Shown here piece after piece: positions 29,201 through 37,333 of a stretch of 64,000 nucleotides of DNA. Source of the stretch: Spirosoma sp. Its GTDB lineage: Bacteria; Bacteroidota; Bacteroidia; Cytophagales; Spirosomataceae. Location: contig NZ_JAPLET010000030.1 of the NCBI RefSeq assembly GCF_026391055.1, forward strand, positions 372,001 to 436,000, given 5' to 3'. Position numbers and translations under genes: made by a program. The notes beneath the pieces were generated by a model. That model was not told the DNA's origin. It did no database searches and saw only the letters and a list, made by a program, of their open reading frames with translations. Positions within the stretch are counted from its first letter, which is position 1. The number at the start of each line of letters is the position of its first letter.

Positions 29201-29453
29201 GCGACCGGCGATCCGTAACGTGCGGTACGCTGTTGAGTACCCGCTCGATAGGGATCGTCACCTGTTGTTCCACTTCCTCAGCCGCGCGGCCATCGTATTT
29301 GGCAATCACAATGACGTTGGTATCGGCAATATCGGGGTACGCTTCAATCTTCAGCAGTTTGAAGCACCATAACCCCAGCCCCATAATCGCCACCGCAAGA
29401 CCAACGATGACCCAGCGGTTTTTGAGGGAGAATATTATTAGTTTCTGAATCAT
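26271..29453 (-). CDS. CzcA/CusA family heavy-metal efflux RND pump
   Basis: 1060 residues with the 12-segment RND layout: TM1 NRWVIVGLAVAIMGLGLW, two large periplasmic loops and two six-helix blocks. The heavy-metal subclass signature in TM4 is present, with Asp400 and Asp406 (IDFGIIVDGASVMAEHLIRR). It pumps a divalent or monovalent metal (Co/Zn/Cd or Cu/Ag) from cytoplasm or periplasm through the tripartite complex. The adaptor and TolC-like genes lie directly upstream on the same strand (order TolC > adaptor > pump). Which metal cannot be decided; no metal sensor gene is adjacent. Confidence 0.93.
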   Translation of the reverse strand: MIQKLIIFSLKNRWVIVGLAVAIMGLGLWCFKLLKIEAYPDIADTNVIVIAKYDGRAAEEVEQQVTIPIERVLNSVPHVTDRRSRTIFGLSVVQLNFDETVTDYFARQQVMERLTGAQLPDGVAPELAPLTTAVGEIYRYVIEAPASMTPMQLRDLQDWVIIPQLLQVPGLADVTTFGGPIKQYQVIPDPAKLRKFSLTLQDVIDAVQKNNQNTGGNVISRGGQGFAVRGLGALKSPDDVQNIVLKANEGVPVLVRDVASVEINPPSPSGILGYRIPDEKLDVVGATEGIVLLRRGENPSEVLELLKEKIADLEARELPKGVHLRILYDRGFLIDHSLETVAHTLIEGISIVAILLVLFLGSLRAALVVTVTIPFSLLFAFILMKLVGIPANLLSLGAIDFGIIVDGASVMAEHLIRRYRSSGPADRNQGIVNVTARSAGEVAREIFFSVTIIILAYMPILLMQRVEGKLFSPMALTLSFAVIGSLICALTIIPVLISFAFRKALAPDGKPLKEHKNFLLSPLERGYQWLLKSTLFKAPAVVVGVGMTVVLVMIGFGLKLGTEFLPELDEGSIFMRAFMPSGITIQENAKIAPKIREIISSYKPVSFVITQSGRNDDGTDPFPTDRTEILVGLKDYSTWSDTISKKEIVRSMQSKLQEAFPGAFFSSGQPIIDQVMEIVTGSAADLAISVVGNDLTLMRAKADSIAALVKGMNGAVSVNIEQEGPQDQLAININRPAAARYGINVAEIENMIEAAIGGKAIGNIYDEAKRYDIVVRFTPESRGSIDAIRLLQVPSATGALIPMSELADIHYVQGQTNIYRINGKRMVTVRTNIRGRDQGGFVKEISEKVRQHVKIPEGYSVIYGGQYENLERAGGQLAISIPLTIVVVFLFLFMLYGNVRDTLLTLTCLLFALAGGIGALLLRGYNFNVSAGVGFVSIFGISVMAGVLLVSALNRNLMSSSKSLKDVTIETAQEQFRAIMAIMVVAIIGLVPAAISSGIGSDVQRPLATVIIGGLTTTLFFAPLIIPPLFYLVNRKRPRPAPLDSSGNHVPEPIEEGTEI

Positions 29454-29466
29454 TTCGTTTCGTCTA

Positions 29467-29486
29467 GGCCAAGCTCCCGCTTGGCC
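29467..29486. repeat. Short hairpin in the adaptor-pump spacer
   Basis: GGCCAAGC-TCCC-GCTTGGCC is a perfect 8-bp stem in the 39-bp gap between the adaptor and pump genes. It lies inside the operon, so it may tune the relative output of the two genes or protect mRNA ends. Confidence 0.55.
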
Positions 29487-29492
29487 CAGACA

Positions 29493-30452
29493 TCAATACC
29501 CAAAGCTTAAGCCTTTCAGTTGCAGAACGTTGGCCGTAACTACCTGGTCGCTTTCTTTCAAGCCGTTTTGCACCACCACCCGGTCTTCCCGCTGCTGGCC
29601 GAGTTCGACCGGTCGCCGTTCGATCACCTGAGGAGCGGTTCGGACAAAGACGTAATCGCGTCCCTGTACGGTTACGATGGCATCGCGCGAGACGGTTATA
29701 TATTGTCCTGACTCTTTTATCCCAAATTCGGCGGTGGCAAACATGCCCGCTTTCAGTCGTCCATCTGGGTTAGCTACGGAAATACGCAGCTTTATCTGGC
29801 GGGTGGTGTTATCCACATAATCATTTACATTGTCGATCCGACCGGCAAACCGCTCGTTCGGAAAAGCAGTGAAGTTTAACGTACAGTTTATTCCGCGCCG
29901 AATGCTGCCAAACTGATTCTCCGGAATTTCGCAGACAACCAGAATGGTGTTGGGCCGTGCGGTACGCAGCGCTTCGGGGTCGAAACCCGCCAGTTTAAGC
30001 GTTGCTTCGTCCGAAATAATGGCGGCTTCTTCGTTGGCCAGTTGGGTTTGCGCTTCGATCACCTCCTTGCCCGAAGCGGCCCCGTGTGCCTGTAAATCCT
30101 TCACCCGTTCCAGATTGCCACGCTCCGTCTGAATATTGATCCGGTGTTGCAAAATGGCTGTATAGTTATCGGACAGGCCCGAATCATCGAATAACACAAG
30201 CCGCTCCGCCGGATTTTCACTTGACCGCACCACCATGGCCGCTACGTGACCAGGAGCCGAAAATTCGGTATGGATAGCTCCCGAACGAGCAGGCTGCGTC
30301 GAGAATGCTCGCATCATCACCGAATCCGGAAAGCTGATACGGACGCCATCGGTACTGATGGTTGGGCGGGGCGGAGCCGTAATAACCGGCTTGGGCTTGT
30401 TTTTGCAGGCAACCGTCAGGAGAGCCAGTAAGACTACAGAATGAAATTTCAT
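29493..30452 (-). CDS. RND efflux periplasmic adaptor (membrane fusion protein)
   Basis: The ATG at 30450-30452 (MKFHSVVLLALLTVAC) gives 319 residues and a lipobox with Cys16. A longer frame would overlap the TolC gene. Family parts: short barrel-sandwich/hairpin region (RINIQTERGNLERVKDLQAH), beta-barrel stretch RRGINCTLNFTAFPNERFAG, then LRISVANPDGRLKAGMFATA. It links the inner-membrane pump to the TolC-type channel. The N-terminal barrel part is short for the family. It starts 2 bp after the TolC stop, showing tight coupling. Confidence 0.9.
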   Translation of the reverse strand: MKFHSVVLLALLTVACKNKPKPVITAPPRPTISTDGVRISFPDSVMMRAFSTQPARSGAIHTEFSAPGHVAAMVVRSSENPAERLVLFDDSGLSDNYTAILQHRINIQTERGNLERVKDLQAHGAASGKEVIEAQTQLANEEAAIISDEATLKLAGFDPEALRTARPNTILVVCEIPENQFGSIRRGINCTLNFTAFPNERFAGRIDNVNDYVDNTTRQIKLRISVANPDGRLKAGMFATAEFGIKESGQYITVSRDAIVTVQGRDYVFVRTAPQVIERRPVELGQQREDRVVVQNGLKESDQVVTANVLQLKGLSFGY

Positions 30453-30454
30453 AC

Positions 30455-31756
30455 TCAGTACGTGTTGATTTGCCCGGTTGCGTACAGCAGCCGGACGTAG
30501 TTTTGGCGGTGTGTATAAAGGGCTTGGTAATAGGCGGTTTGGGTATCGAACCACGACGTTTGGGCCTGAAGCAGGTCAATTAGAGTGGTGGCTCCACGCA
30601 AATAGGCATAGCGGACAGACGCCAGCACGCGGTCGGCATCGCGCCGGATACCTACATAGCGGTCGATGTTCTGACGACTGGTGGCAAAGGACTGATAAGC
30701 CGTTTCTACCTCCGACCGTATCCGTGCCTGTACCAGTTTAGTGGCCTGCCCGGCCTGTTCCTGTAATACCCTCGACTTCTGTATTTCACCCTGATTGCGG
30801 CTATAGACCGGCAATTCGAGGGTCAGGAAAACGCCTGCGTAGGGCACGGCATTCTGGGGGTTCCAGATCAAGCCCGCTTCGTTACGAGGTTTGGCCAGTA
30901 CTTGCTGAAGGTCGACATTACGCCGGGCCGTTTCCAAATTGGCTTCGGCCACACGCACGTCGGTTCGGGACGTAGCCGCGATCCGCAACAGGCTGTCGGC
31001 GCTGGCGGTTATCGTCGGGTACAGGCTCAGCGGGTTTGTAAAAGCAGGACTGATAATGGAGTCATTCAGCGCCACATTGATGCTATCGGCCACACCAACC
31101 ACGAGCCGCAGTTCGTTCAGTCGGTTGCGTACGTCCTGCTGGGCCGTGCGGGTCTGGATGTCGTACTGATCCGATATAAGTTGTGTCCGGGTAAGGTCGG
31201 TTTCGGTAATGACCAGATTTTTAAGCCGTACCTTATTCAGTTGCACCAGTGTGTCGACGTTAGCCTTAGCCCGCTGGAGCAGCGCCAGTTGTACACGTGC
31301 ATACCACGCATCGAGGTACCGGTTAGCCGCATCGAACAGTATGCCCCGCTCGGTTTCGGCCACGCTCTGCACTGCCAGATTGGTACTGGCTTCGGCAAAG
31401 CGGTTTCGATACAACCGTTTGTTATGAATATCGAATTCCTTCGTAGCCTGAAGCCAGAACTGCCGGCGCTGACGGTTCAGCACGCTAACCCCTTCAGCGC
31501 CGGGCATCGGGACTGATACACCCGCTGGTTGCGCCAGTTGAAAAAGGGTCTGATTGTTTAAAACCGGGTTTGGCCGCAAGTTGGCCGTTACCTGATCGGC
31601 CTGAGCCGCATTGACGTTTAACCGTTCAACACGCAAAGCCGGACTATTTTCGCGTACCTGCTGCAGCGTTTGCCGCAAGGTAAGCGTCGTCTGGGCAGAT
31701 GCCATGAAACCGGCACCCATACACCCAAGATATAGGGTTAATTTTCGCAGATTCAT
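30455..31756 (-). CDS. TolC family outer-membrane efflux channel
   Basis: 433 residues. Signal peptide ending ASAQ (about residue 22). The protein has the repeated long-helix pattern of TolC: LRQTLQQVRENSPALRVERL near the start, ATKEFDIHNKRLYRNRFAEA mid-way, and TDVRVAEANLETARRNVDLQ and GATTLIDLLQAQTSWFDTQT in the second half. First gene of the metal-efflux operon; the 196-bp gap upstream should hold its promoter, though no clear TAnnTTTG box was found there. Confidence 0.92.
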   Translation of the reverse strand: MNLRKLTLYLGCMGAGFMASAQTTLTLRQTLQQVRENSPALRVERLNVNAAQADQVTANLRPNPVLNNQTLFQLAQPAGVSVPMPGAEGVSVLNRQRRQFWLQATKEFDIHNKRLYRNRFAEASTNLAVQSVAETERGILFDAANRYLDAWYARVQLALLQRAKANVDTLVQLNKVRLKNLVITETDLTRTQLISDQYDIQTRTAQQDVRNRLNELRLVVGVADSINVALNDSIISPAFTNPLSLYPTITASADSLLRIAATSRTDVRVAEANLETARRNVDLQQVLAKPRNEAGLIWNPQNAVPYAGVFLTLELPVYSRNQGEIQKSRVLQEQAGQATKLVQARIRSEVETAYQSFATSRQNIDRYVGIRRDADRVLASVRYAYLRGATTLIDLLQAQTSWFDTQTAYYQALYTHRQNYVRLLYATGQINTY

Positions 31757-31952
31757 TCGTTGTCAGGGCCTCAATAGGCTAACACTTCAGGTGCCCTAAA
31801 ACGGTAAAATTGCGATTAAAACACTGTAAAATAGCAATTAAAAAATAGTTAAATATACTTAGTCGCAAAATAAGGTTGACCTATGAGGCAAGGACCCTAA
31901 CGATCTCAGTAATCTGTTTACCAGATTGTTTCCTGCGAAAACAGCCTGTTTG

Positions 31953-33608
31953 TTACTTACGTTTATCAGCTTTCCCAAACTTCGTTCCGAAGAAATCGCC
32001 TTTGTTCCAAACCGGGCGCTGGTCGGCCTGAGCGGTTAGATAGCCGACCAGAAATTGCAGTTGGGCATGTTTGCCTGCCGCATTGAAGTCGAATGGCTGG
32101 TTCATGTCATCCTGTGGAGTGTGGTAGATAGTGGCCCGCCAGTCGAGGTTCAGTTTGGTTCCGTTGAGGTCGGGATTACCCGTTTGCGAACCACTTTTGA
32201 TGAACAGCGCCGGAATGCCCTGCCGTACAAAGCTGAAGTGATCACTGCGCATAAATACGGTTTGCTCAGGGATCGGATCAGGACTAATGCCTACTCCCAG
32301 AAACCCGGCGGCTTGCCTAACCGGGGTATTCAGGCTCGAATGCTCCGCGCCATAGGGGACAATATCGAGCAGCGGATGGAAGAAAAACGGCATATCCAGC
32401 GTCGAATTGGCCACGATATTGCTCTTCGGCACGGTCGGGTTACTGGCGAAATAATCCGAACCCAGCAGTCCCATTTCTTCTCCGGTAACACCCACAAACA
32501 AAATCGAACGACGGGGCGCTTTGGGCAGTGAGGCAAATAAGCGGGCCGTTTCGAGGTTGATGGCCACACCCGATGCGTTGTCGTGGGCACCGTTATTAAT
32601 CGAATCACCTTTCACGACCCGACCAATGCCCAGGTGATCTAGGTGGGCGACGAACACGACGTACTCATTTTTCAGTACCGGGTCGGAGCCGGGTAACATC
32701 GCCACCAGATTCAGTCCGGCTACGTCCTCCACCACATCGGTCTGCGCTTTCATATGTACCGACACATTGAGCGGGAATGCCTGAGGCACATTTTTCTGCG
32801 CCTTGGCAAACATCTCCCGGATGGGGGTGCCCGCATTAGCAAAGAGCAGCCGGGCGGTTGAATCACTCAGCGAAGCCGAAGCCTGTATACCCGGGTAGGT
32901 ACGCTGCGGATGTCCCTGCTTATCCACCCAACGATACACACCCTGCCGGGCGCGGGGTGCTGCCGTTTCAATACGGTTACGCAAGTCGGTAGGCAGATTG
33001 AACGCCAGCGTACCAATGGCCCCGTGCGCCACGGCGTTCTCGGCTTTGGCCGACGAATAATACGCCCGCTGGTTGGATGGAAAAGTAGACGGTGCCCCGT
33101 TCAGGAAGGCGACAATTTTCCCTTTTACGTCGATGCCGGTATAATCATCGTACCCCAGTTCGGGCGCGGTAACGCCAAAGCCGACAAACACGACCGGAGC
33201 GGTAAGATCACTGGTGGCATGATCGGGCGCTGGGCTGTAAATAAACTGTTTCCCGTAGGCAAGGGATTGCTCCTTTCCATTAAAAATCAGCGCCAGCGTA
33301 CTATTATCCTCGCGCACAGCCCACCGCCGAAGCGGTACATTCTGCTTGTAGGTATTATTTTCTCCGGCGGGTTTCAGGCCAAGGGCTTTAAACTGTGCCA
33401 TCACATACTCGGCCGCCATGGCAAAACCCGGTGTTCCGGGCTTGCGGCCTTTCAACGAGTCGTTTGCCAGAATACGCATGTGGTTACGAATGGCGTCGGG
33501 CCGTACGGTCTGAACAACGCGCTGGGCATCGGCTGGAATATCACTTGACTGAGCCGTGGCTGCATGAGCAGCAAACAGACTACACAGAAGAGAAAGAGAA
33601 AAACGCAT
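31953..33608 (-). CDS. M28 family secreted metallopeptidase with PA domain
   Basis: The ATG at 33606-33608 gives 551 residues and a signal peptide (MRFSLSLLCSLFAAHAATAQ). A PA-type domain (VVFVGFGVTAPELGYDDYTG) is inserted before the catalytic part. The two-zinc ligands are visible: His in FVAHLDHLGIG, Asp in GAHDNASGVAINLE, the Glu pair in VTGEEMGLLGSDYF, and the last His in RSDHFSFVRQGIPALF. It is probably an exported aminopeptidase. Monocistronic: the gaps on both sides are above 180 bp. Confidence 0.92.
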   Translation of the reverse strand: MRFSLSLLCSLFAAHAATAQSSDIPADAQRVVQTVRPDAIRNHMRILANDSLKGRKPGTPGFAMAAEYVMAQFKALGLKPAGENNTYKQNVPLRRWAVREDNSTLALIFNGKEQSLAYGKQFIYSPAPDHATSDLTAPVVFVGFGVTAPELGYDDYTGIDVKGKIVAFLNGAPSTFPSNQRAYYSSAKAENAVAHGAIGTLAFNLPTDLRNRIETAAPRARQGVYRWVDKQGHPQRTYPGIQASASLSDSTARLLFANAGTPIREMFAKAQKNVPQAFPLNVSVHMKAQTDVVEDVAGLNLVAMLPGSDPVLKNEYVVFVAHLDHLGIGRVVKGDSINNGAHDNASGVAINLETARLFASLPKAPRRSILFVGVTGEEMGLLGSDYFASNPTVPKSNIVANSTLDMPFFFHPLLDIVPYGAEHSSLNTPVRQAAGFLGVGISPDPIPEQTVFMRSDHFSFVRQGIPALFIKSGSQTGNPDLNGTKLNLDWRATIYHTPQDDMNQPFDFNAAGKHAQLQFLVGYLTAQADQRPVWNKGDFFGTKFGKADKRK

Positions 33609-33796
33609 GTTGGCGGAGTGACGAAAACAGAACAAATAGCTAAAATAAGCGACGGTTCGCCCAGATCAAACTTTACCGTCACTTCCGTGGTATATAGTGA
33701 TTAAATGATTCAACGGAGTAAACGATTGTATCTTCGCCCCACAAAGGAACACAGCCGGTATTCACTTCTTGAGATATGTGTCTCAACTGATCGATC

Positions 33797-34735
33797 ATGA
33801 ATAAAATCCCCGTACTTATTGACTGCGACCCCGGCCACGATGATGCTGTGATGTTACTGCTGGCATTTGGCAGCGGCCTGTTCGATATCAAAGCGATTAC
33901 CAGCTCGGCGGGAAACCAAACGCAGGAAAAAACGCTCAAAAACGTGATGCGTATTATCGAGTTGATTGGTGCCGATATTCCGGTCTACCGGGGAGCCGAC
34001 AAACCCCTTTTTCGCAAGCTGATCATCGCCGACAATGTTCACGGTGAAATGGGAATGGATGGCCCTGTATTGCCCGAACCAACCTTACAGCACCAACCGC
34101 TGTCGGCAATTGAAGCGATGGCGCAGATTTTGGCCAGGAGTGACGAGAAAATAACCATCGTTCCAACCGGCCCGCTCACCAACATTGCTACATTTCTGCT
34201 GGCTTACCCGCACCTCAAACCGAAGATCGAACGTATCTCGCTGATGGGGGGCGGAGCTTTCCGGGGAAATATTACCCCCACGGCCGAATTCAATATCTTC
34301 GTCGACCCCGAAGCGGCCGCCATCGTGTTCAAGTCGGGCGTTCCGATTACTATGTGCGGACTCGATGTGACGCATAAAGCGCTGGTCTTTCAGGAAGACA
34401 TTGACCGATTCAGAGCCATTGGCAATAAGTCGGGTAAGGTGGTGGCCGAGCTGATGGATTTCTTTTCGATCTATTACCGGCGCGAACGTCCCGAGCTGGA
34501 AGGTGGGGCCGCCCTTCACGATCCCTGTGCCATCGCGTGGCTGATCGACCCGTCGATGTTCACAACCAAACTCTGTTATGTCGATGTGGAAGTGGCCGGT
34601 ACGTTAACGGCTGGCACCACAGTTGTCGATTTCTTCAATGTGCTGAAGCAAGCGCCAAACGTCGATTTTGTGTATGACATCGACCGGGCGAAATACATCC
34701 AACTGATTTACGACGCCGTGAAGGTGCTGCCGTAA
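33797..34735 (+). CDS. Nucleoside hydrolase (IunH/RihC family)
   Basis: 312 residues. It splits the N-glycosidic bond of nucleosides to ribose and base. The N-terminal calcium-binding signature DCDPGHDDAVMLLLA is at about residues 9-23. Further family motifs are NVHGEMGMDGPVLPEP, TIVPTGPLTNIATFLL, MGGGAFRGNITPTAEFNIFV and HDPCAIAWLIDP. No signal peptide, so cytosolic. Purine or pyrimidine preference is not clear. Confidence 0.94.
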   Translation: MNKIPVLIDCDPGHDDAVMLLLAFGSGLFDIKAITSSAGNQTQEKTLKNVMRIIELIGADIPVYRGADKPLFRKLIIADNVHGEMGMDGPVLPEPTLQHQPLSAIEAMAQILARSDEKITIVPTGPLTNIATFLLAYPHLKPKIERISLMGGGAFRGNITPTAEFNIFVDPEAAAIVFKSGVPITMCGLDVTHKALVFQEDIDRFRAIGNKSGKVVAELMDFFSIYYRRERPELEGGAALHDPCAIAWLIDPSMFTTKLCYVDVEVAGTLTAGTTVVDFFNVLKQAPNVDFVYDIDRAKYIQLIYDAVKVLP

Positions 34736-34776
34736 AGTGTTTTTTGACAAGGTTAACATGATTGACTAAGCTCGTG

Positions 34777-34804
34777 TGGTGTCAGTTTCTCAAAACTGAC
34801 ACCA
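34777..34804. terminator. Perfect 12-bp hairpin between convergent genes
   Basis: TGGTGTCAGTTT-CTCA-AAACTGACACCA lies between the nucleoside hydrolase stop (34735) and the stop of the minus-strand lipoprotein gene (34836). Position and symmetry fit a bidirectional 3' end; no T-run of note follows. Confidence 0.6.
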
Positions 34805-34835
34805 TAGCTGGCCACGGTCTCATGGCCATCGACAA

Positions 34836-35531
34836 TCAAAACCAGGGTCTGCGCACTTTAAACGACCGTTTCAGGCCGCTGATGAGCAGCAGTGCCCCTA
34901 ATATTCCGAAAATGAGGGCCAGCGTGGTTATGCCCAGGATGGCGAATACCACGGCTACCAGAATGACGAATACCGACGCTTTCAGCTTCCAGCTGATGCG
35001 CTGCCACCAGTTTAGCTCGGGACGTAGTTTCATGCCCAGACTCTGCCGAATCTGATTCCCTAACTTCAATTTTTTCTTGGGCTTTGGTCCCGGCTGCTGA
35101 TCGGTTGTACGCGTTTCCAGTACCGACAGTAGTGTATTAACCCGCTGCATCCGGTGTTCTATACGGTTGGCCGTCGTTTGTCCAGATTGTACAGTCCGGC
35201 TGGCGACGGCAGGGCTTGCCGGATTTGGCACCTGAGCCATTGGCATAGTCGATTGCTCTCCTTCCTCTACCAAAAGGGAGTTTGTCTGCTCAATAGAAAC
35301 CTCACCCGTTGGGGCAACATCCGTTGGGGCAACATCCGTTGGGGCAACATCCGTTGAGGCAACATCCGTTGGGGCAACATCCGTTGGCTTATGTTCTTTA
35401 CTCTCCGCTCTTTTTGTGACGAGCCTGGAAGCCGCCGGGTGCGCTGTTGGTTGAAAATACGCCACGGGACGCTGGCAGGACGAAAAGAAAAGGCATGACG
35501 CAGCAGCAAACAGGGCAATGGTGTTCCTCAT
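34836..35531 (-). CDS. Hypothetical lipoprotein with short tandem repeats and C-terminal membrane segments
   Basis: The ATG at 35529-35531 gives 231 residues and a lipobox ending FFSSC (Cys19). After the N-terminus comes a low-complexity stretch of (A/S)PTDV-like pentapeptides encoded by 15-bp DNA repeats. A basic region (KPKKKLKLGNQIRQSLGMKL) and two closely spaced hydrophobic helices (VFVILVAVVFAILGITTLAL, IFGILGALLLISGL) follow, with a basic end. Proteins with a lipoprotein start, a variable linker and this pair of C-terminal helices occur in Cytophagales, but I do not know a function. A surface- or envelope-anchored role is inference. Confidence 0.7.
   Translation of the reverse strand: MRNTIALFAAASCLFFSSCQRPVAYFQPTAHPAASRLVTKRAESKEHKPTDVAPTDVASTDVAPTDVAPTDVAPTGEVSIEQTNSLLVEEGEQSTMPMAQVPNPASPAVASRTVQSGQTTANRIEHRMQRVNTLLSVLETRTTDQQPGPKPKKKLKLGNQIRQSLGMKLRPELNWWQRISWKLKASVFVILVAVVFAILGITTLALIFGILGALLLISGLKRSFKVRRPWF
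35306..35390. repeat. 15-bp tandem repeat (five full units plus a part)
   Basis: Units of CCGTTGGGGCAACAT run from 35306 to 35380, the fourth unit with one G-to-A change, followed by a partial unit to 35390. They lie in frame in the lipoprotein gene and encode PTDVA pentapeptides on the minus strand. Nearly identical units suggest recent slippage. Confidence 0.9.
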
Positions 35532-35739
35532 CAGGTTAAGGGTTGTTCGAACGTAATCGGCAAAACGCAAAATCCTCTTTACAACGAACTGTACAGGGTG
35601 GTTAATATGATTTGTCGGAAAACTTTCATGTAGTACCGACGGTTCGACGCATCGACGGTCAGTACTTTACAAAACGTTACTACAGGTATGAAGAACAGCT
35701 GATTTGCCTGTACGGGGCAAGCTTTTCTCAAATCTGTTT

Positions 35740-36486
35740 ATGAGTCGACTCTTGTTCCTTTCACCGCTTATCCTGCATTCGAATCGTTTTGCCAACGAAC
35801 AAGGCCCCGAAGGCTGTAACTATGACGAAGCTAAAGTGGGTACCTAAACCCTGCCCGATCCACTAAAAAACGAGCCTGGGAAAGAGGTTAAGGCCAAAGC
35901 TGACTGGCGCAACCGGCGGGCCAAACGCCTAAACCTGTTTGCTGAAAATGGATATGGTCAAATAACCGCCAACCCCGTTAAGCTGCATTTTCAGACAACT
36001 TCGGTCGATGCCTCAGCGCTGAATGGGCTGGCTGTCCATAAACAGGTGCCCATTTTCTTCGACGCTGTTTATAAAAACAAGGCAACGGAAAGGCCCGATG
36101 CTGGTACGGCGAAACCGTTGCCCGAATAAACACCAGCTTTTCGCACTGGTTTGCCCCTCAACACAAAACCTATAACAAACGCGTAACCGACTTACCCGTC
36201 GATCAGCACGAGCAGCTACTGGCCCTTGTCGCTCAACGACCGCTGTACATGGCCAGTGCTGACGGCGGACCAATGGTCGGACCTGAAGGGGGAGCTTCTG
36301 GGTGCGCTTCATACCAAACCGGTTTACCAGTTGTACGGCAAAGCCGGGCTGGGTACAACATCTTTTCCGGCCGTTGATAAACCCATTGGTAAAACCGTTC
36401 GCTACTATGACCGAACCGAAAAACATGATGTAACGGATTACGATTGGGAGCAATACCTGCGCTTTGCGGATGAATTAGTCCGATAG
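35740..36486 (+). pseudogene. Decayed CE15 glucuronoyl (4-O-methyl-glucuronoyl) esterase gene
   Basis: The original ATG at 35740 leads into GCNYDEAKVGT, then an in-frame TAA at 35845, then TLPDPLK and the CE15-like ADWRNRRAKRLNLFAENGYG and SVDASALNGLAVHKQVPIFF. Homology then jumps to another frame near 36096 (CWYGETVARINTSFSHWFAP, LPVDQHEQLLALVAQRPLYM). It returns to the first frame near 36260 (ADQWSDLKGELLGALHTKPV) and ends with EKHDVTDYDWEQYLRFADEL and a TAG at 36484-36486. The segment that should carry the nucleophilic serine is missing between the first two parts. So there is one stop, an internal deletion and at least one frameshift. The intact enzyme would cut lignin-glucuronoxylan ester links. 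Confidence 0.82.
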
Positions 36487-36505
36487 GTCTGCCTACCTTT
36501 ACGGT

Positions 36506-37078
36506 ATGATTCACGAAAATGACCCACGACCCTGGCAGGTCGAGCAATCGGAATACATCCACAATCTACCGTGGTTCACCGTTCGGAAAGACGCCATCCG
36601 CATGAAAAATGGCGGGACCATTCCCAATTATTTTGTCTTTGAATACCCTAGCTGGATTAATGTCGTTGCCGTCACAACCGACAATCAACTGGTCTTGATC
36701 CGGCAATATCGCCATGCCATTGCGGGGGTTCACTATGAACTCTGCGCGGGTGTGGTCGACCCGAATGAAGAACCGCTCGTAGCCGCCCAGCGCGAATTGC
36801 TGGAAGAAACGGGTTTTGGTGGCGGTGAGTGGAAATTGCTCATGACGCTTTCGGCCAATCCGGGCACGCATTCCAACGTAACCTACGCTTATCTAGCCAC
36901 GGGTGTCGAGCTGAAACAGGCCCAACAGCTGGAGTCGACGGAAGAGATAACCGTACACATTGTCTCACCCGAACGGGCACTGGAAATCATCAACACAGGC
37001 GAGATGATGCAGTCGCTGCACCTGGCCCCTTTGTTGAAATACCTCCTAAACCGCACGGGCGGCCCTGCGGGATTCTAG
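36506..37078 (+). CDS. NUDIX hydrolase (ADP-ribose pyrophosphatase-like)
   Basis: 190 residues. A complete NUDIX box is present: GVVDPNEEPLVAAQ followed by RELLEETGF, starting near residue 81. The preceding sheet (VAVTTDNQLVLIRQYRHAIA) and the following MTLSANPGTHSNVTYAYLAT fit the ADP-ribose pyrophosphatase branch. It hydrolyses a nucleoside diphosphate linked to another group. It starts 19 bp after the decayed esterase gene. A MITE-like element follows directly. Confidence 0.9.
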   Translation: MIHENDPRPWQVEQSEYIHNLPWFTVRKDAIRMKNGGTIPNYFVFEYPSWINVVAVTTDNQLVLIRQYRHAIAGVHYELCAGVVDPNEEPLVAAQRELLEETGFGGGEWKLLMTLSANPGTHSNVTYAYLATGVELKQAQQLESTEEITVHIVSPERALEIINTGEMMQSLHLAPLLKYLLNRTGGPAGF

Positions 37079-37319
37079 CAAGATTTAAAAGATTAAATAA
37101 GATTGATGACATAAACGATGATGTACAAGATACTATAATACAGCAGTTGATGCGAACATTCATGTAATCTATTGATAGCCCTTAGCGTCGACAAATTGAT
37201 TACACCCGTATCTTTGTTGTCCCAAAATTCATCAGCATCTACTATCCTTACTGCTATTACCTAATGGTATTGCTCTCAATGAGTCAATGTCATTAATCTT
37301 GAAAATCCTTCAAATCTTG
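37079..37319. repeat. MITE-like element with 33-bp imperfect terminal inverted repeats
   Basis: The left end 37079-37112 (CAAGATTTAAAAGATT...GATGACAT) and right end 37287-37319 (ATGTCATT...CAAATCTTG) are imperfect reverse complements over about 33 bp, enclosing 174 bp of non-coding A+T-rich DNA. The element fills almost the whole gap between the NUDIX and aminotransferase genes. No transposase and no obvious target duplication were seen. Confidence 0.5.
37209..37216 (+). promoter_or_regulatory. Candidate -7 box for the aminotransferase gene
   Basis: TATCTTTG is an exact match to the Bacteroidota -7 consensus TAnnTTTG, 118 bp before the GTG start. No TTTG stands at the right spacing upstream, so support is partial. 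The box lies inside the MITE-like element. Confidence 0.35.
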
Positions 37320-37333
37320 TTAAAATCTCGGTT

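Noticed and set aside
35306..35390. CRISPR-like spacing of 15-bp units
   Set aside because: Head-to-tail repeat without spacers, in frame inside a coding gene.
37079..37333. tRNA or riboswitch in the A+T-rich gap before the aminotransferase gene
   Set aside because: No cloverleaf or known riboswitch core could be drawn; the structure present is the terminal inverted repeat.
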